The notes: a model not told the origin generated them from the letters alone. A DNA stretch of 64,000 nucleotides from Spirochaeta thermophila DSM 6578 (GCF_000184345.1 NC_017583.1:310001-374000); one strand, 5' to 3'; numbered from the stretch's first letter, positions 8,054 to 18,559 are shown. Numbers and translations are program-made.

Positions 8054-9751
8054 ATGCGGTATTCTCAGCTCTTCCCGCACACCCTCAGGACCCTCCCGAG
8101 AGAACACGAGGGGACACCGTACGGACTCCTCGTGAAGGGAGGCTACGTGAGGGGGCTGGGGCAAGGGCTCTACTCCTTCCTCCCCCTGGGGCTTCGGGTT
8201 TTCTACAAGCTCAAACGCCTCATCGCCGGTGAGATGAAGCGCCTCGGCGGCCAGGAGGTGCTCGTGCCTCTCGTGAACCCGATGGAGCTCTGGGAGCGTT
8301 CGGGGAGGGATCTCCTGGTGGGGGGGGACCTCGTGAAGTTTTCCGACAGGGCGGGACGCCAGATGGTGATCTCTCCCACCCACGAGGAGGCCATGGTCGA
8401 GCTCCTCCGCCAGAGCATGCGATCGTACAGGATGCTCCCGGTGTTTCTCTACCAGTTCCAGACCAAGTATCGCGACGAGGAGCGCGTGAGGATCGGTCTC
8501 CTGAGATCCCGGGAGTTCATCATGAAGGACGGCTATTCCTTCCACAGGACGTACGCGGATCTCAACAACTTCTTCCCCAAGGTGTTTCACGCGTACGAGC
8601 GGGTGTTCCGAACCTGTAACGTCCCCTATATCGTGGCCGAAGCAGGGGTGGGGTACATGGGGGGGGAACGATCGTACGAGTTCCTCGTCCCCTCGGAGAG
8701 GGGAGACAACGTGGTGATCCGGTGCCCTTCGTGCGGATATACGGCAAACCAGGATATCGCGATCGGGATAAAGCCCCTCAGGACCCAGATCCCACTTCCC
8801 ATGGAGGAGGTGGAGACACCCGGGTGCGTATCCATGGACGACCTGGTGGTGCATCTCTCCGTCCCGAAGAGCGGTCTCGCAAAGACCATGGCCTATCGCA
8901 CGGGAAAGGGCCTCGTCCTCGCCGTGGTGCGGGGGGACTACGAGGTGAGTACCGAGAAGCTCTCCCAGGTGCTCGGAACCCCTGTCTTCGGCCTCGCCTC
9001 TTCCAGCGAACTGCGGGAGACGGGGCTCGTTCCTGGTTACCTCTCGCCCCTCGATCGCAGGGACGGGATCGTGGTGGTGGTCGATACCGCGGTGGCGGAC
9101 TCCTCGAACCTGGTGATAGGAGCGGGGCGTGAGGATCATCACTACATGAATGCGAACTTCGGAAGGGATTTCGAAGGGGATCTCGTGGCGGACATCGCAA
9201 AGGTGTGGGCGGGTCACAGGTGCTACTACTGCGGTACCCCCATGCAGGAGGAACGCGCCGTGGAGATAGGACACATTTTCAAGCTGGGGGACTTCTACTC
9301 GCAGCGCATGGGGCTCTCGTTCTTCGACGAGAGGGGGCGGGAGATCCACCCCTACATGGGTTCGTACGGTATAGGGATGGGACGGCTCATCTCCATGATC
9401 GTGGAGACGAACAGCGATGAGCACGGTATCGTGTGGCCTCCACAGGTGGCCCCCTTCATGGTTTTTCTCATGTCGATCGGTAATTCGCTCTCGATGAAGC
9501 GAAAACTCGAGGCCCTTGCGGAGGCCCTGGGGGATCGGGCCCTCCTGGACGACCGGCACCTCTCCCCCGGCCGGAAGTTCCTCGATGCAGACCTCCTGGG
9601 GATCCCGTACCGTATCCTCCTCACCCAGGAGCTCCTCGAAGAGGGGAAGGTGGAGGTGAAAGAACGGACCACCGGCAAGGTGTGGAAGCTGGCCTATCAG
9701 CGGGTGGAGGATTTCGTGCACTACCTGGAGGAGCAGTATGGCCCGGTTTGA
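8054..9751 (+). CDS. proS: Prolyl-tRNA synthetase (bacterial type)
   Basis: Class II synthetase charging tRNA-Pro. The 565 aa length and order match bacterial-type ProRS: catalytic motif 1 near residues 60-90, motif 2 (FQTKYRDEERVRIGLLRSREF), and the inserted editing domain from about 240 to 380 that contains the conserved Lys in KTMAYRTG. The Cys pairs CPSC and CYYC flank the editing insertion. Motif 3 is GSYGIGMGRL. The start at 8054 (MRYSQLFPHTL) gives the standard ProRS N-terminus; the longer frame begins inside the upstream gene. No ribosome site is visible. The 3' end overlaps the next gene by 14 nt. Confidence 0.97.
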   Translation: MRYSQLFPHTLRTLPREHEGTPYGLLVKGGYVRGLGQGLYSFLPLGLRVFYKLKRLIAGEMKRLGGQEVLVPLVNPMELWERSGRDLLVGGDLVKFSDRAGRQMVISPTHEEAMVELLRQSMRSYRMLPVFLYQFQTKYRDEERVRIGLLRSREFIMKDGYSFHRTYADLNNFFPKVFHAYERVFRTCNVPYIVAEAGVGYMGGERSYEFLVPSERGDNVVIRCPSCGYTANQDIAIGIKPLRTQIPLPMEEVETPGCVSMDDLVVHLSVPKSGLAKTMAYRTGKGLVLAVVRGDYEVSTEKLSQVLGTPVFGLASSSELRETGLVPGYLSPLDRRDGIVVVVDTAVADSSNLVIGAGREDHHYMNANFGRDFEGDLVADIAKVWAGHRCYYCGTPMQEERAVEIGHIFKLGDFYSQRMGLSFFDERGREIHPYMGSYGIGMGRLISMIVETNSDEHGIVWPPQVAPFMVFLMSIGNSLSMKRKLEALAEALGDRALLDDRHLSPGRKFLDADLLGIPYRILLTQELLEEGKVEVKERTTGKVWKLAYQRVEDFVHYLEEQYGPV

Positions 9752-10634
9752 GCTCACCCCGGAGATCATCGACCTGATCGTCTACGGCATGGAGAACCAG
9801 GAGCGGGCGCTCTGTTTCGATACGGAGAGCTGCACCCTCTGCCCCGTGGAGGGGAAGGAAGACGGTGAGGACCGTTACGTGGATCTTCCCTCATGGGGAC
9901 CGGTACAGGGGTATCGCCTCATGGAGAGTTTCGTGGCCTCGCTCAGGAACCGGGTGGTGAAGGAACGCCTGAGGCGTATCCTCTCTTCCCGGGAGAAGGT
10001 ATTCCGCAGGTTCAAGGATGCCCTCAAGGAATTCCCGCTCGTGGAGAAGCGTTGGTTCGCGTTCAAGGATCGATGGATGCGCCGCGAAGTGGTCCAGTGG
10101 TACAATGCCTTGAGACAGTCCTGGGGCCTCTCCTCTCTCCCCCTGGAGATGGAGGACGACCTGGAGATCGAGGGGCTCCTGGAGGGTGAGTTCTCCTTCT
10201 TCGATCTGAAGGGGGATGGTCTTTCCCCCACCGTGACCCCTCTCGTGGACGGCGCGTGGGCGGAGCTTTTCCCGGGGAAGAGAGGGGTGATTGGAGCGAG
10301 GATGAAGGAAGGGATGTCTGCTCTCGAGGGTGAGGACCGATACCTCGTGTGTCTCACGCCCTCCGATGAGATCGCAGGACTCTGCTGGTACAAGGTAGCG
10401 GGAGACTCCCTGCACCACCTGCTGCTCCTCCACGTTTTCCCAGAGTTCCAGGGGCTGGGACTCGAGAAGGCCTTATGGCGGAGGTGGTGGGAAGGGGTGG
10501 AGCGCAGAGGCGGGACTGCCCTCGTGGAGCTTCCCGGAAAGGCGAAGGAACTCGAGGACGAGGTGAAGATGGCGGGATTTCAAGTCATGAGCACGACCTA
10601 TCTCTTCATCCCTGAGGAGGATCGCTCGCCCTGA
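9738..10634 (+). CDS. UPF0158-like/GNAT-like protein
   Basis: A 298 aa protein of unknown function. The N-terminal half (about 1-130) resembles the UPF0158 family (RFELTPEIIDLIVYGMENQ and the later FKDRWMRREVVQWYN). The C-terminal part (about 165-295) has a GNAT-like acetyl-CoA-binding layout (LLLLHVFPEFQGLGLEKALWRRWWEGVERRG). The start has GGAGG six bases upstream and lies within the end of proS, so the two are translationally coupled. A link to tRNA or translation is possible from context only. The 3' end overlaps the convergent acyltransferase gene by 29 bp. Confidence 0.72.
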   Translation: MARFELTPEIIDLIVYGMENQERALCFDTESCTLCPVEGKEDGEDRYVDLPSWGPVQGYRLMESFVASLRNRVVKERLRRILSSREKVFRRFKDALKEFPLVEKRWFAFKDRWMRREVVQWYNALRQSWGLSSLPLEMEDDLEIEGLLEGEFSFFDLKGDGLSPTVTPLVDGAWAELFPGKRGVIGARMKEGMSALEGEDRYLVCLTPSDEIAGLCWYKVAGDSLHHLLLLHVFPEFQGLGLEKALWRRWWEGVERRGGTALVELPGKAKELEDEVKMAGFQVMSTTYLFIPEEDRSP

Positions 10635-11502
10635 GGGCCTCCGCCTCCGTGTGGAGTTCCTCGAGTCGTTCCATGATCTTGTCAACGACCCACTGCTTCT
10701 TGTCCGCGAGATGGGGCGCCGTCTCACGAACTGATGAGCGGAATTGCTGCGCATCCTCCGGTGGGGATACGAGGGTCACCACCTTGTCCTCCACCACCAG
10801 ATCGTCCTCCATCCGTTCGTCGTCGGGATTGATCCTGAGGATGTTCCCTGCGATCCCCACGAAGGAGACGAGATCGAAGCTTCTCAGATAGGAATCGATC
10901 TCCTTCACCCCCCGTTTGGTCTCGGGTTTGCCCGGTCGATACCGGGTGCCTGCGGGGAATACGAGGGTGATGTAGCCGGAATGCTTGCGTCGTATGAGTT
11001 CGTGCATCGCCGCCCTGTTGATGGCCCTGCTCTTGAGGAGTTCCTGTGACATCTTCACCGGATCGAGCCTGGAGAGACTGCGGGAGGGATAGATGACGAT
11101 GCGGGAGTAGGCCTCGGTGAAGGCCTTCACCAGGGGATTCGCCTCGTTGAGCTTGAGGCCGGCGATCGCGACGATGGCGTCGGCGACCTGCCTGCCTCGC
11201 TCTCCCCCTTGTTTCTCGAGGAGGTACACGAGAACGGGAAGGTCGAAGTTGCTGTAGTGCTCCACCAGGAGGAGACACGATTTCCCCTTTCGAGCTTCCT
11301 CGTGGAGTGCGTAGAGGTGTTCCAGGCCTTCGATCCTGCTTCCGGGGAGGAGGAGTTCCTCTATGATCCTGTGGATGTAGGGCCTGATCTCGAGGTTGGC
11401 GGGCTGCCACACGGTCTCGGGTGTGATCGTCTGTGGATGACGGGTCTTGTCGAGCATCTCCTCGATGAGATGGGCGTATACCTTGGAAATGGGGCCTTTC
11501 AT
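10606..11502 (-). CDS. PlsC/PlsB-like glycerolipid acyltransferase
   Basis: A membrane-associated acyltransferase of the glycerol-3-phosphate/lysophosphatidate family, 298 aa. The catalytic HX4D block reads VEHYSNFDLP and the substrate-binding block is FPAGTRYRPG in place of the common F-P-E-G-T-R. It is longer than typical PlsC and lacks an obvious transmembrane segment. The upstream frame to 11595 is rejected because a TATACT -10 box (11543-11548, minus strand) lies inside it. GAGGAG lies 11 nt before the start at 11502, which is a loose spacing. It stands alone. The exact acyl acceptor cannot be told from the sequence. Confidence 0.82.
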   Translation of the reverse strand: MKGPISKVYAHLIEEMLDKTRHPQTITPETVWQPANLEIRPYIHRIIEELLLPGSRIEGLEHLYALHEEARKGKSCLLLVEHYSNFDLPVLVYLLEKQGGERGRQVADAIVAIAGLKLNEANPLVKAFTEAYSRIVIYPSRSLSRLDPVKMSQELLKSRAINRAAMHELIRRKHSGYITLVFPAGTRYRPGKPETKRGVKEIDSYLRSFDLVSFVGIAGNILRINPDDERMEDDLVVEDKVVTLVSPPEDAQQFRSSVRETAPHLADKKQWVVDKIMERLEELHTEAEALRASDPPQG

Positions 11503-11589
11503 GGCGTGGTTCGCTCCTCTTCGATATCGTTTCCAGCACCATAGTATACAGATTCGGTTGCGGGCTGAGAAGGGAGGGGGCGAAAGCAT

Positions 11590-11618
11590 TTGCAAAAATA
11601 CTATATTTACGATACTAT
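11590..11618 (+). promoter_or_regulatory. Promoter of the opp operon
   Basis: TTGCAA (11590-11595), 17 nt, TACTAT (11613-11618). The predicted transcript starts near 11625, about 45 nt before the oppA GTG. The region is unusually A+T-rich for this genome. Confidence 0.65.
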
Positions 11619-11671
11619 GATATCCGGCTTGTCATGAACAGGCCCATATTATCGTGAAGAGGAGGTCCAAC

Positions 11672-13252
11672 GTGAGACGAACGCTGCTCATAGGAGTGGG
11701 ACTCGTCCTGCTCATCACCGTTGCGGTCTTCACCGGCTGTGCGAAGAAGGAGGCGAAGGCCGTGGAGTTCATCCTCAACAACGGCGCGGAACCCGAGTCC
11801 CTGGATCCGCATTTGATCTCTGGTGTGCCGGAGCACAGGATCTACATGGCCCTGTTCGAGGGACTGGTCACCTACGATCCCAAGACGTCCCGGGCGGTGC
11901 CGGGTCTGGCCGAGAGCTGGGAGTTCAGTCCGGACCGGACATCCATCACCTTCAAGCTCAGGAAGACCACGTGGTCCGACGGTACGCCCATCACGGCCCA
12001 GACCGTGAAGGATTCGTGGATCCGGATGCTCGACCCCGAGACCGCCGCTCCCTATGCCTGGTTCCCCGCGATGTTCCTCAAGGGCGCAGCCGAGTACAAC
12101 AGCGGCGAAGCAGGACCTGAGGCCCTGGGGGTCGAGGTGATCGACGACTACACCCTGAAGGTGGACCTGGTGGGGCCGCTGCCCTATGCCCTGGACGCCT
12201 TCGCCCACTACTCGTTCGCCGTGGTGCCCCTCCACGCCATAGAGAAGTACGGCAACGAATGGACCAGGCCCGAGAACTTCGTGGGCAACGGACCGTTCGT
12301 GCTCGAGGCCTGGAACCCGCAGGAGAAGATCACCTGCGTACCAAACGAGAAGTACTGGGACCGGGACGCGGTGAGGCTCGACCGTGTGGTCTTCCTGCCG
12401 ATCGACGACAACAACACCTCGTACAACATGTACCTCAACGGCGAACTCGACTGGCAGACCACGGTACCCACCGACAGGATCAAGGAAGCCCAGTTGCGGC
12501 CGGATTATCACGTGAACCCGCAGCTCGCCACCTACTACTACATCTTCAATAACGAGAAAAAGCCTCTCGACGATCCCCGCGTGAGGAAGGCCCTCTCCAT
12601 GGCCGTGAACCGCAAGGAACTGGTGGAGCGGGTGACCCAGGCGGGCCAGATTCCAGCCTATGGAATCGTGCCGCCCATGGAAGGGTATCCAGGCATCAAG
12701 GGACTCGGTGAAGACGTCGAGAGGGCGAAGGCCCTGCTCGCAGAGGCTGGCTATCCCAATGGGGAGGGCTTCCCCGAACTCACGATCCTCTACAACACCT
12801 CCGAGGGGCACAAGAAGATCGCCGAGTTCATCCAGCAGCAGTGGAAGGTCAACCTGGGTATCGAGGTGAAGCTCATGAACCAGGAGTGGAAGACCTACCT
12901 CGCGACCAGACGGGCCGGGGATTTCGAGATCGCGCGCGCCGGGTGGGTGGGAGACTACCAGGATCCCAACACCTTCCTCGACATGTTCGTGACCGGTGGT
13001 GACATGAACGACGCCTTCTACAGCAATCCCGAATACGATGCCCTCATCCACAAGGCCGCCACCATGGAACCGGGACCTGAGCGCTTCGACGTCCTCATGC
13101 AGGCCGAGGAGCTCCTCATCACCCAGGATCATGCGATCATGCCTCTCTACTTCTACGTGACGATCAACCTCATCGATACCGACAAGTGGGGCGGGTGGTA
13201 CCCCAATGTGATGGACATCCATCCGGTGAAGGACATCTATCTCAAGCAGTAG
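11672..13252 (+). CDS. oppA: Oligopeptide ABC transporter substrate-binding lipoprotein
   Basis: Family-5 solute-binding protein, the peptide-capturing subunit of an Opp importer. It is anchored to the outer face of the inner membrane or in the periplasm as a lipoprotein. The signal peptide MRRTLLIGVGLVLLITVAVF ends in a TGC lipobox. The SBP_bac_5 core has EPESLDPHLI, a variable middle, and TWSDGTPITAQTVKDSW. The start is GTG 11672, with AGGAGG six bases upstream. A GTG at 11654 in the same frame lacks a site. First gene of oppABCDF. A strong terminator follows it, so oppA should be made in excess over the membrane subunits. The ligand could be peptides or, as in some thermophiles, sugars. 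Confidence 0.95.
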   Translation: MRRTLLIGVGLVLLITVAVFTGCAKKEAKAVEFILNNGAEPESLDPHLISGVPEHRIYMALFEGLVTYDPKTSRAVPGLAESWEFSPDRTSITFKLRKTTWSDGTPITAQTVKDSWIRMLDPETAAPYAWFPAMFLKGAAEYNSGEAGPEALGVEVIDDYTLKVDLVGPLPYALDAFAHYSFAVVPLHAIEKYGNEWTRPENFVGNGPFVLEAWNPQEKITCVPNEKYWDRDAVRLDRVVFLPIDDNNTSYNMYLNGELDWQTTVPTDRIKEAQLRPDYHVNPQLATYYYIFNNEKKPLDDPRVRKALSMAVNRKELVERVTQAGQIPAYGIVPPMEGYPGIKGLGEDVERAKALLAEAGYPNGEGFPELTILYNTSEGHKKIAEFIQQQWKVNLGIEVKLMNQEWKTYLATRRAGDFEIARAGWVGDYQDPNTFLDMFVTGGDMNDAFYSNPEYDALIHKAATMEPGPERFDVLMQAEELLITQDHAIMPLYFYVTINLIDTDKWGGWYPNVMDIHPVKDIYLKQ

Positions 13253-13264
13253 TAGTGTACCCCG

Positions 13265-13296
13265 GGGCCCGGAGGTATAGCCTCCGGGCCCTTTTC
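13265..13296 (+). terminator. Intrinsic terminator between oppA and oppB
   Basis: A perfect 11 bp stem (13265-13275 with 13281-13291), loop tatag, followed by TTTT. It lies inside the operon, so partial read-through would set a high ratio of binding protein to permease. Confidence 0.9.
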
Positions 13297-13373
13297 CATG
13301 GTATAACGGTTGTACGACAATCCACATGTGGGTATACGTGTCTTCTGGAGTCTCGGCGTAAGGATGGTTGCGG

Positions 13374-14309
13374 ATGGGAAAGTATATCGTTCGACGTTTC
13401 CTGGGGCTCATCCCCACCCTTTTCATCATCGTCACCTTGAGTTTCTTCATCATCAGGTTTGCTCCGGGCGGGCCGTTCGACGCGGAGAAGGCCCTTCCCA
13501 AGCAGATCCTGGAGAACATCGAGAAGAAGTATCACATGGACGAGCCGATCCTCATGCAGTACCTCAGGTACATGGGCGACCTGGTGCTGAGGGGAGATCT
13601 CGGGCCGTCGTTCAAGTACCAGGATCACGACGTGAACTACTACATCTTCACCAGCCTCCCCAACTCCCTCATCCTGGGAGCCGTCTCTCTCCTTATCGCC
13701 GTGGTGCTGGGGATGGGTACAGGGGCGGTCTCCGCACTCTATCGCAACACCTGGGTGGACTACACCTCCATGTCCATCGCTATCATAGGGATCTCCGTGC
13801 CCCTCTTCGTCACCGGCCCGGTGCTCATGTACTTCCTCGCCATCAAATGGAAGGTCCTGCCCACGTCGGGATGGATCACGGGTAGGGAAGGTCTCAAGAC
13901 CCTCATCATGCCTGCCCTCACACTGGCTTTTCCCTATTATGCGAACATCGCCCGGCTCTTCCGTGCGAGCGTCCTCGAGGTGCTCCAGAGCGACTACATC
14001 CGCACCGCGAGGGCGAAGGGACTCTCCACCCCGGTCATCCTCTTCAGGCACGTGTTCAAGGGCGCTTCCATCCCGGTGGTGAGCTACCTCGGCCCCGCCT
14101 TCGCGGGGATCGTCACCGGTTCGGTGGTGGTGGAGACCATATTCCGGATACCGGGCCTCGGACGGTACTTCGTCCAGTCCGCCTTCAACAGGGACTACAC
14201 CCTCATCCTGGGGACGGTGATCGTCTATTCGGTGATCCTGGTACTCATGAACTTCGTGGTCGATATCATCTACGGACTTCTCGATCCGCGCATCTCATAC
14301 AGGGAGTAG
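13374..14309 (+). CDS. oppB: Oligopeptide ABC transporter permease OppB
   Basis: Inner-membrane permease of 311 aa with about six transmembrane helices. The BPD_transp_1 coupling segment is near residue 200 (SDYIRTARAKGLS, the EAA-like loop). The N-terminus MGKYIVRRFLGLIPTLFI is standard for OppB/DppB. ATG 13374 is preceded by AAGGA at nine bases; an alternative TTG six bases earlier is too close to it. It follows the oppA terminator and precedes oppC by 4 nt. Confidence 0.95.
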   Translation: MGKYIVRRFLGLIPTLFIIVTLSFFIIRFAPGGPFDAEKALPKQILENIEKKYHMDEPILMQYLRYMGDLVLRGDLGPSFKYQDHDVNYYIFTSLPNSLILGAVSLLIAVVLGMGTGAVSALYRNTWVDYTSMSIAIIGISVPLFVTGPVLMYFLAIKWKVLPTSGWITGREGLKTLIMPALTLAFPYYANIARLFRASVLEVLQSDYIRTARAKGLSTPVILFRHVFKGASIPVVSYLGPAFAGIVTGSVVVETIFRIPGLGRYFVQSAFNRDYTLILGTVIVYSVILVLMNFVVDIIYGLLDPRISYRE

Positions 14310-14313
14310 ACGC

Positions 14314-15417
14314 ATGGCACAGGAGCGAGTATCTGCATCGGACAACGCGGCTCAGGCGGAGGAGCACAGGCTTTCGAACATACCGGCAAAGGGTACGAGC
14401 CTCACGAAGGACGCCTGGAGGAGGCTCAAGAAACACAGGATGGCAATGGTGGGTCTCGGGATCGTGACCTTCTACGTCCTCATATCGCTGCTCGCCCCCA
14501 TCCTCCCCATCCACAGGTATGACTTCCAGGTGCCGGTACATCAGAACCTTCCGCCTTCGCTCAAGCCGGCGGGTGAAGTCTGGTACGACACAGAGTACGA
14601 GTACCTCCTGAAGAAGGCGGCCGCCGAGGGACGTTCCGAACTCACCGAGGAGGAGAAGGCCCATCTCGAGGAGATCCGTTACCGGATCGAACATGACCGC
14701 ATCGTGGTGGACGGCAAGGAGATCAACCCGCACACGAGGGTGTACGTACTCGGCACGGACTACCTGGGCCGCGATATGCTCGCCCGAATCATCTACGGGG
14801 GCCAGATATCGATCGCCATCGGAGTCATCGGTACGTTGACGAGCGTACTCATCGGGATCCTGGTGGGGGCCATCGCCGGGTATCTCGGGGGGCGGGTGGA
14901 CTACATCCTCATGAGGATCGTGGACGTGATGTACGGACTCCCCTACATGCTCATCGTGATCATCCTCATGGCGGTCTTCGGCAACAACATGTTCAACCTC
15001 TTCTTCGCCCTCGCCCTGGTGAGCTGGCTCACCGTGGCCCGAGTGGTGAGGGGCCAGATCATTTCCCTCAAGAATGCGGAGTTCGTCGAAGCCGCGCGGG
15101 CCATGGGGGCACCCACGTCCCGGATCATCTTCCGACACCTCGTCCCGAACACCCTGGGCGTGATCATCGTCTTCTCCAGTCTCAGGATCCCCTCGTTCAT
15201 CATGATGGAGGCCTTTCTCTCGTTTCTCGGGCTCGGCATCTCGGCTCCCTATGCCTCCTGGGGGTCCCTCATCCGTGACGGTGTGGAAGGGATGACCCTC
15301 TACCCCTGGCGCCTGTTCTTCCCCGCGCTCGCCATGACGCTCTTCCTTTTCGCCATGAATTTCCTGGGGGATGGACTGAGGGACGCCTTTGATCCGAAGA
15401 GCAAAAACGCGTTGTGA
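14314..15417 (+). CDS. oppC: Oligopeptide ABC transporter permease OppC
   Basis: A 367 aa inner-membrane permease, partner of OppB. It has the OppC N-terminal segment with one helix, then an unusually long hydrophilic stretch (about residues 75-145, rich in Glu/Lys) before the five-helix BPD_transp_1 domain with its coupling loop AEFVEAARAMGAPTSRI. That insertion makes it longer than the usual 300 aa. GGAG lies upstream of the ATG, and the stop overlaps the GTG region of oppD. Confidence 0.95.
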   Translation: MAQERVSASDNAAQAEEHRLSNIPAKGTSLTKDAWRRLKKHRMAMVGLGIVTFYVLISLLAPILPIHRYDFQVPVHQNLPPSLKPAGEVWYDTEYEYLLKKAAAEGRSELTEEEKAHLEEIRYRIEHDRIVVDGKEINPHTRVYVLGTDYLGRDMLARIIYGGQISIAIGVIGTLTSVLIGILVGAIAGYLGGRVDYILMRIVDVMYGLPYMLIVIILMAVFGNNMFNLFFALALVSWLTVARVVRGQIISLKNAEFVEAARAMGAPTSRIIFRHLVPNTLGVIIVFSSLRIPSFIMMEAFLSFLGLGISAPYASWGSLIRDGVEGMTLYPWRLFFPALAMTLFLFAMNFLGDGLRDAFDPKSKNAL

Positions 15418-15428
15418 GGAATGTGGAT

Positions 15429-16411
<983 letters not shown>

Positions 16412-16415
<4 letters not shown>

Positions 16416-17476
16416 TGGATCGAAGCGAATCTCTCCTTACGGTCGAAAACCTGAAGGTCCACTTCCCCCTCCAGGAGGGGATCATCGTGAAGAAGACCGT
16501 GGGTTACATACGCGCCGTGGACGGCGTCTCCTTCTCGCTCGGTTCCGGTGAAACGCTGGGGCTGGTGGGAGAGTCCGGCTGCGGGAAATCGACCACCATC
16601 AGGGCCATCAATCAACTCTACCGGCCCACGGCGGGGAAGGTGATCTTCGAGGGGAAGGACCTCACGTCCCTCTCCCTCAAGAATCTCCTCGCGGTGCGCA
16701 AGGACATCCAGATGATCTTCCAGGACCCCTATGCCTCCCTCAATCCCCGGATGGTGGTGAGGGACATCATCGCCGAGCCGCTCGAGATCTATGTGCAGCG
16801 GGGTCTCCTCTCGATGTCGAAGAAGGAGATAGACGAGCGCGTGGAGGGCCTCATGGACCGGGTGGGCCTGTCACCGCTCTACAAGAACCGCTATCCGCAC
16901 GAGTTCTCGGGAGGGCAGCGACAGCGGATCGGGATCGCCCGCGCCCTGGCCCTCAACCCCCGTCTCATCCTCGCCGACGAGCCGGTGAGCGCCCTGGACG
17001 TCTCCATCCAGTCGCAGATCCTCAACCTGCTCAAGGACCTCCAGGAGGAGTACGGGCTCTCCTATCTGTTCATCGCCCACGACCTCGCGGTGATCGAGTA
17101 CGTGAGCCACAGGGTGGCCGTCATGTACCTGGGGAAGATCATGGAGGTGGCCCGGAGCGAGGAGCTCTACAGGAACCCCCTCCACCCCTACACCCAGGCC
17201 CTCCTCTCCGCCATACCCATCCCCGATCCGCAGGTGGAGGCGAAGCGGAAGCGCATCATCCTCTCGGGCGACGTGCCCTCGCCCGACGTGGAGCGAAAGG
17301 GGTGTTACTTCTACGACAGGTGTCCCCGGAGGATGGATGTGTGTCGCGAGCGGATTCCCCGCCTTGTAGACCGCGAGGAGGGGCACCAGGTGGCGTGTTT
17401 CCTCTACGGAGACGAGGCCGAGGAGGAGCCGGCGCCCGGAAGGCCGCAGAGCCTCGCGAGATCGTCCGCCCACTGA
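16412..17476 (+). CDS. oppF: Oligopeptide ABC transporter ATPase OppF
   Basis: Second ATP-binding subunit, 354 aa. Walker A is GESGCGKSTT, the signature is FSGGQRQRI, Walker B is LILADEPVS and the switch His is in FIAHDLA. The C-terminal oligo_HPY domain has CYFYDRCPRRMDVC. The start ATGATG overlaps the oppD stop. The last 73 bp are antisense to the 3' end of the convergent membrane-protein gene. No terminator separates them, so the two transcripts must overlap. Confidence 0.96.
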
Positions 17477-17916
17477 AACAGGACGCCGTGGTCGCGTGAG
17501 GAGCGGACCTCGAGGATGTGACGCTTCCCCCCGGATCGGGTGAGGACCAGTCGTCCGTAGCGGCGTGGCGGGATACGGTGTCGGTCGGAGAGGGAGGACG
17601 GGTAGGGTGAGAGTTCCACCTCTATGGATTCGATCTCCGAGAAGCGGAAGGCGAGACGCTTCCAGAGGAGCGGCCCCCATCCTTGGATGTGGTGTACGGT
17701 TCCAGTGTGGCCGTTGAACCGCCACGTCTCCCTGTAACCAAGGGCGAAGAGGAGCAGGAGGCCGAGCGGGGCCGAGATCCAAGAGGGGGGAGGGAAGAGG
17801 AGCGCCATGGCTCCCAGCACCACGAGCGCCGCTCCGGCACTCATCCTGAGCCAGAGGGGGACGGAGAGGGTCCGCGTGGAGGCGTCGGGGCGCCTATAGA
17901 CGAGCGAGACGTCCAT
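17404..17916 (-). CDS. Small membrane protein with two transmembrane helices
   Basis: A 170 aa protein that I do not recognise. Two close hydrophobic helices (about residues 20-60, LRMSAGAALVVLGAMALLF then SAPLGLLLLFALGY) are followed by a soluble C-terminal part with beta-rich alternation (TWRFNGHTGTVHHIQGWG, RLVLTRSGGKRHILEV). The layout recalls bacterial PH-like membrane proteins. The start at 17916 has a textbook GGAGGAATTGG ribosome site and overlaps the end of the HAD gene by 23 nt, so the two are coupled. The last 73 bp overlap oppF on the other strand. Confidence 0.72.
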   Translation of the reverse strand: MDVSLVYRRPDASTRTLSVPLWLRMSAGAALVVLGAMALLFPPPSWISAPLGLLLLFALGYRETWRFNGHTGTVHHIQGWGPLLWKRLAFRFSEIESIEVELSPYPSSLSDRHRIPPRRYGRLVLTRSGGKRHILEVRSSRDHGVLFQWADDLARLCGLPGAGSSSASSP

Positions 17917-18559
17917 CCAATTCCTCCAGGATCCGGGGGAGTTCTCTGAGCGAGCGTATCGTAGGGAAGGGATAGGGGCCTTCCTGTCCATCCCGCAGGA
18001 GGAGCACGCCGTAGCCGCCCAGGCCGACGAGGGCCCGTACATTCTCCTCCCTGTCGTCCACGAGGAGAGATGCCGAGGCCGGGATGCCGAGCGAAGAGAG
18101 GACGTGGTGGTAGGCGGAGGCGTGGGGCTTTCCCCGGTAGCCGCAGGCCCGGACGTCGAAGATCCGGGTGAAGAGACCGGGGGAGACATCGATGGCGGAG
18201 AGGACCCTGAGTGCGTGCTCGAGGGGGGCGTTGGTGAAGATGGAGAAGGGTACCTCGAGGCCGGCGAGCCAGGTTTCGTCGACCTCCGGTCTCCGGATGA
18301 AAGGCCGGATGTCCTCCGGGTGGACGTACTCCAGGAAGGCGTCGAGCAAGGGGTCCGGGAGTCCGCATCCTTCGGAGAGCCAGGTGAGGGTGGAGCCATA
18401 CCGGGGGGCGTAGTATCTACGCATCCTGAGGGCCTGATCCTCCGGGACCTCCAGGAGACGTGCGACGAACTCGGTCATCCGTGCGTCCACCACACTCGAG
18501 AGGTGTTCGGAGCCTTCGTAGAGGGTGTCGTCGAGGTCGAGGAGTATGTGCCGTATCAT
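17894..18559 (-). CDS. HAD-family hydrolase (pyrimidine 5'-nucleotidase-like)
   Basis: Cytoplasmic phosphatase of the haloacid dehalogenase superfamily, 221 aa. Motif I is LLDLDDTLY, motif II is SIFTNAP, a Lys sits in GKPHASAY and motif III is LLVDDREENV. The alpha-helical cap lies between motifs I and II (C1 cap), as in the yeast SDT1/pyrimidine nucleotidase-like group. Substrate unknown. The start at 18559 has TATATT exactly seven bases upstream and GAAGGGG directly adjoining, so the mRNA may be leaderless; a TTG at 18568 is the alternative. It is coupled to the downstream membrane protein. Confidence 0.85.
   Translation of the reverse strand: MIRHILLDLDDTLYEGSEHLSSVVDARMTEFVARLLEVPEDQALRMRRYYAPRYGSTLTWLSEGCGLPDPLLDAFLEYVHPEDIRPFIRRPEVDETWLAGLEVPFSIFTNAPLEHALRVLSAIDVSPGLFTRIFDVRACGYRGKPHASAYHHVLSSLGIPASASLLVDDREENVRALVGLGGYGVLLLRDGQEGPYPFPTIRSLRELPRILEELDGRLARL

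Noticed and set aside
12660-13250. Alternative short frames inside oppA
   Set aside because: They lack start sites and follow the G+C-biased shadow pattern of a real gene.
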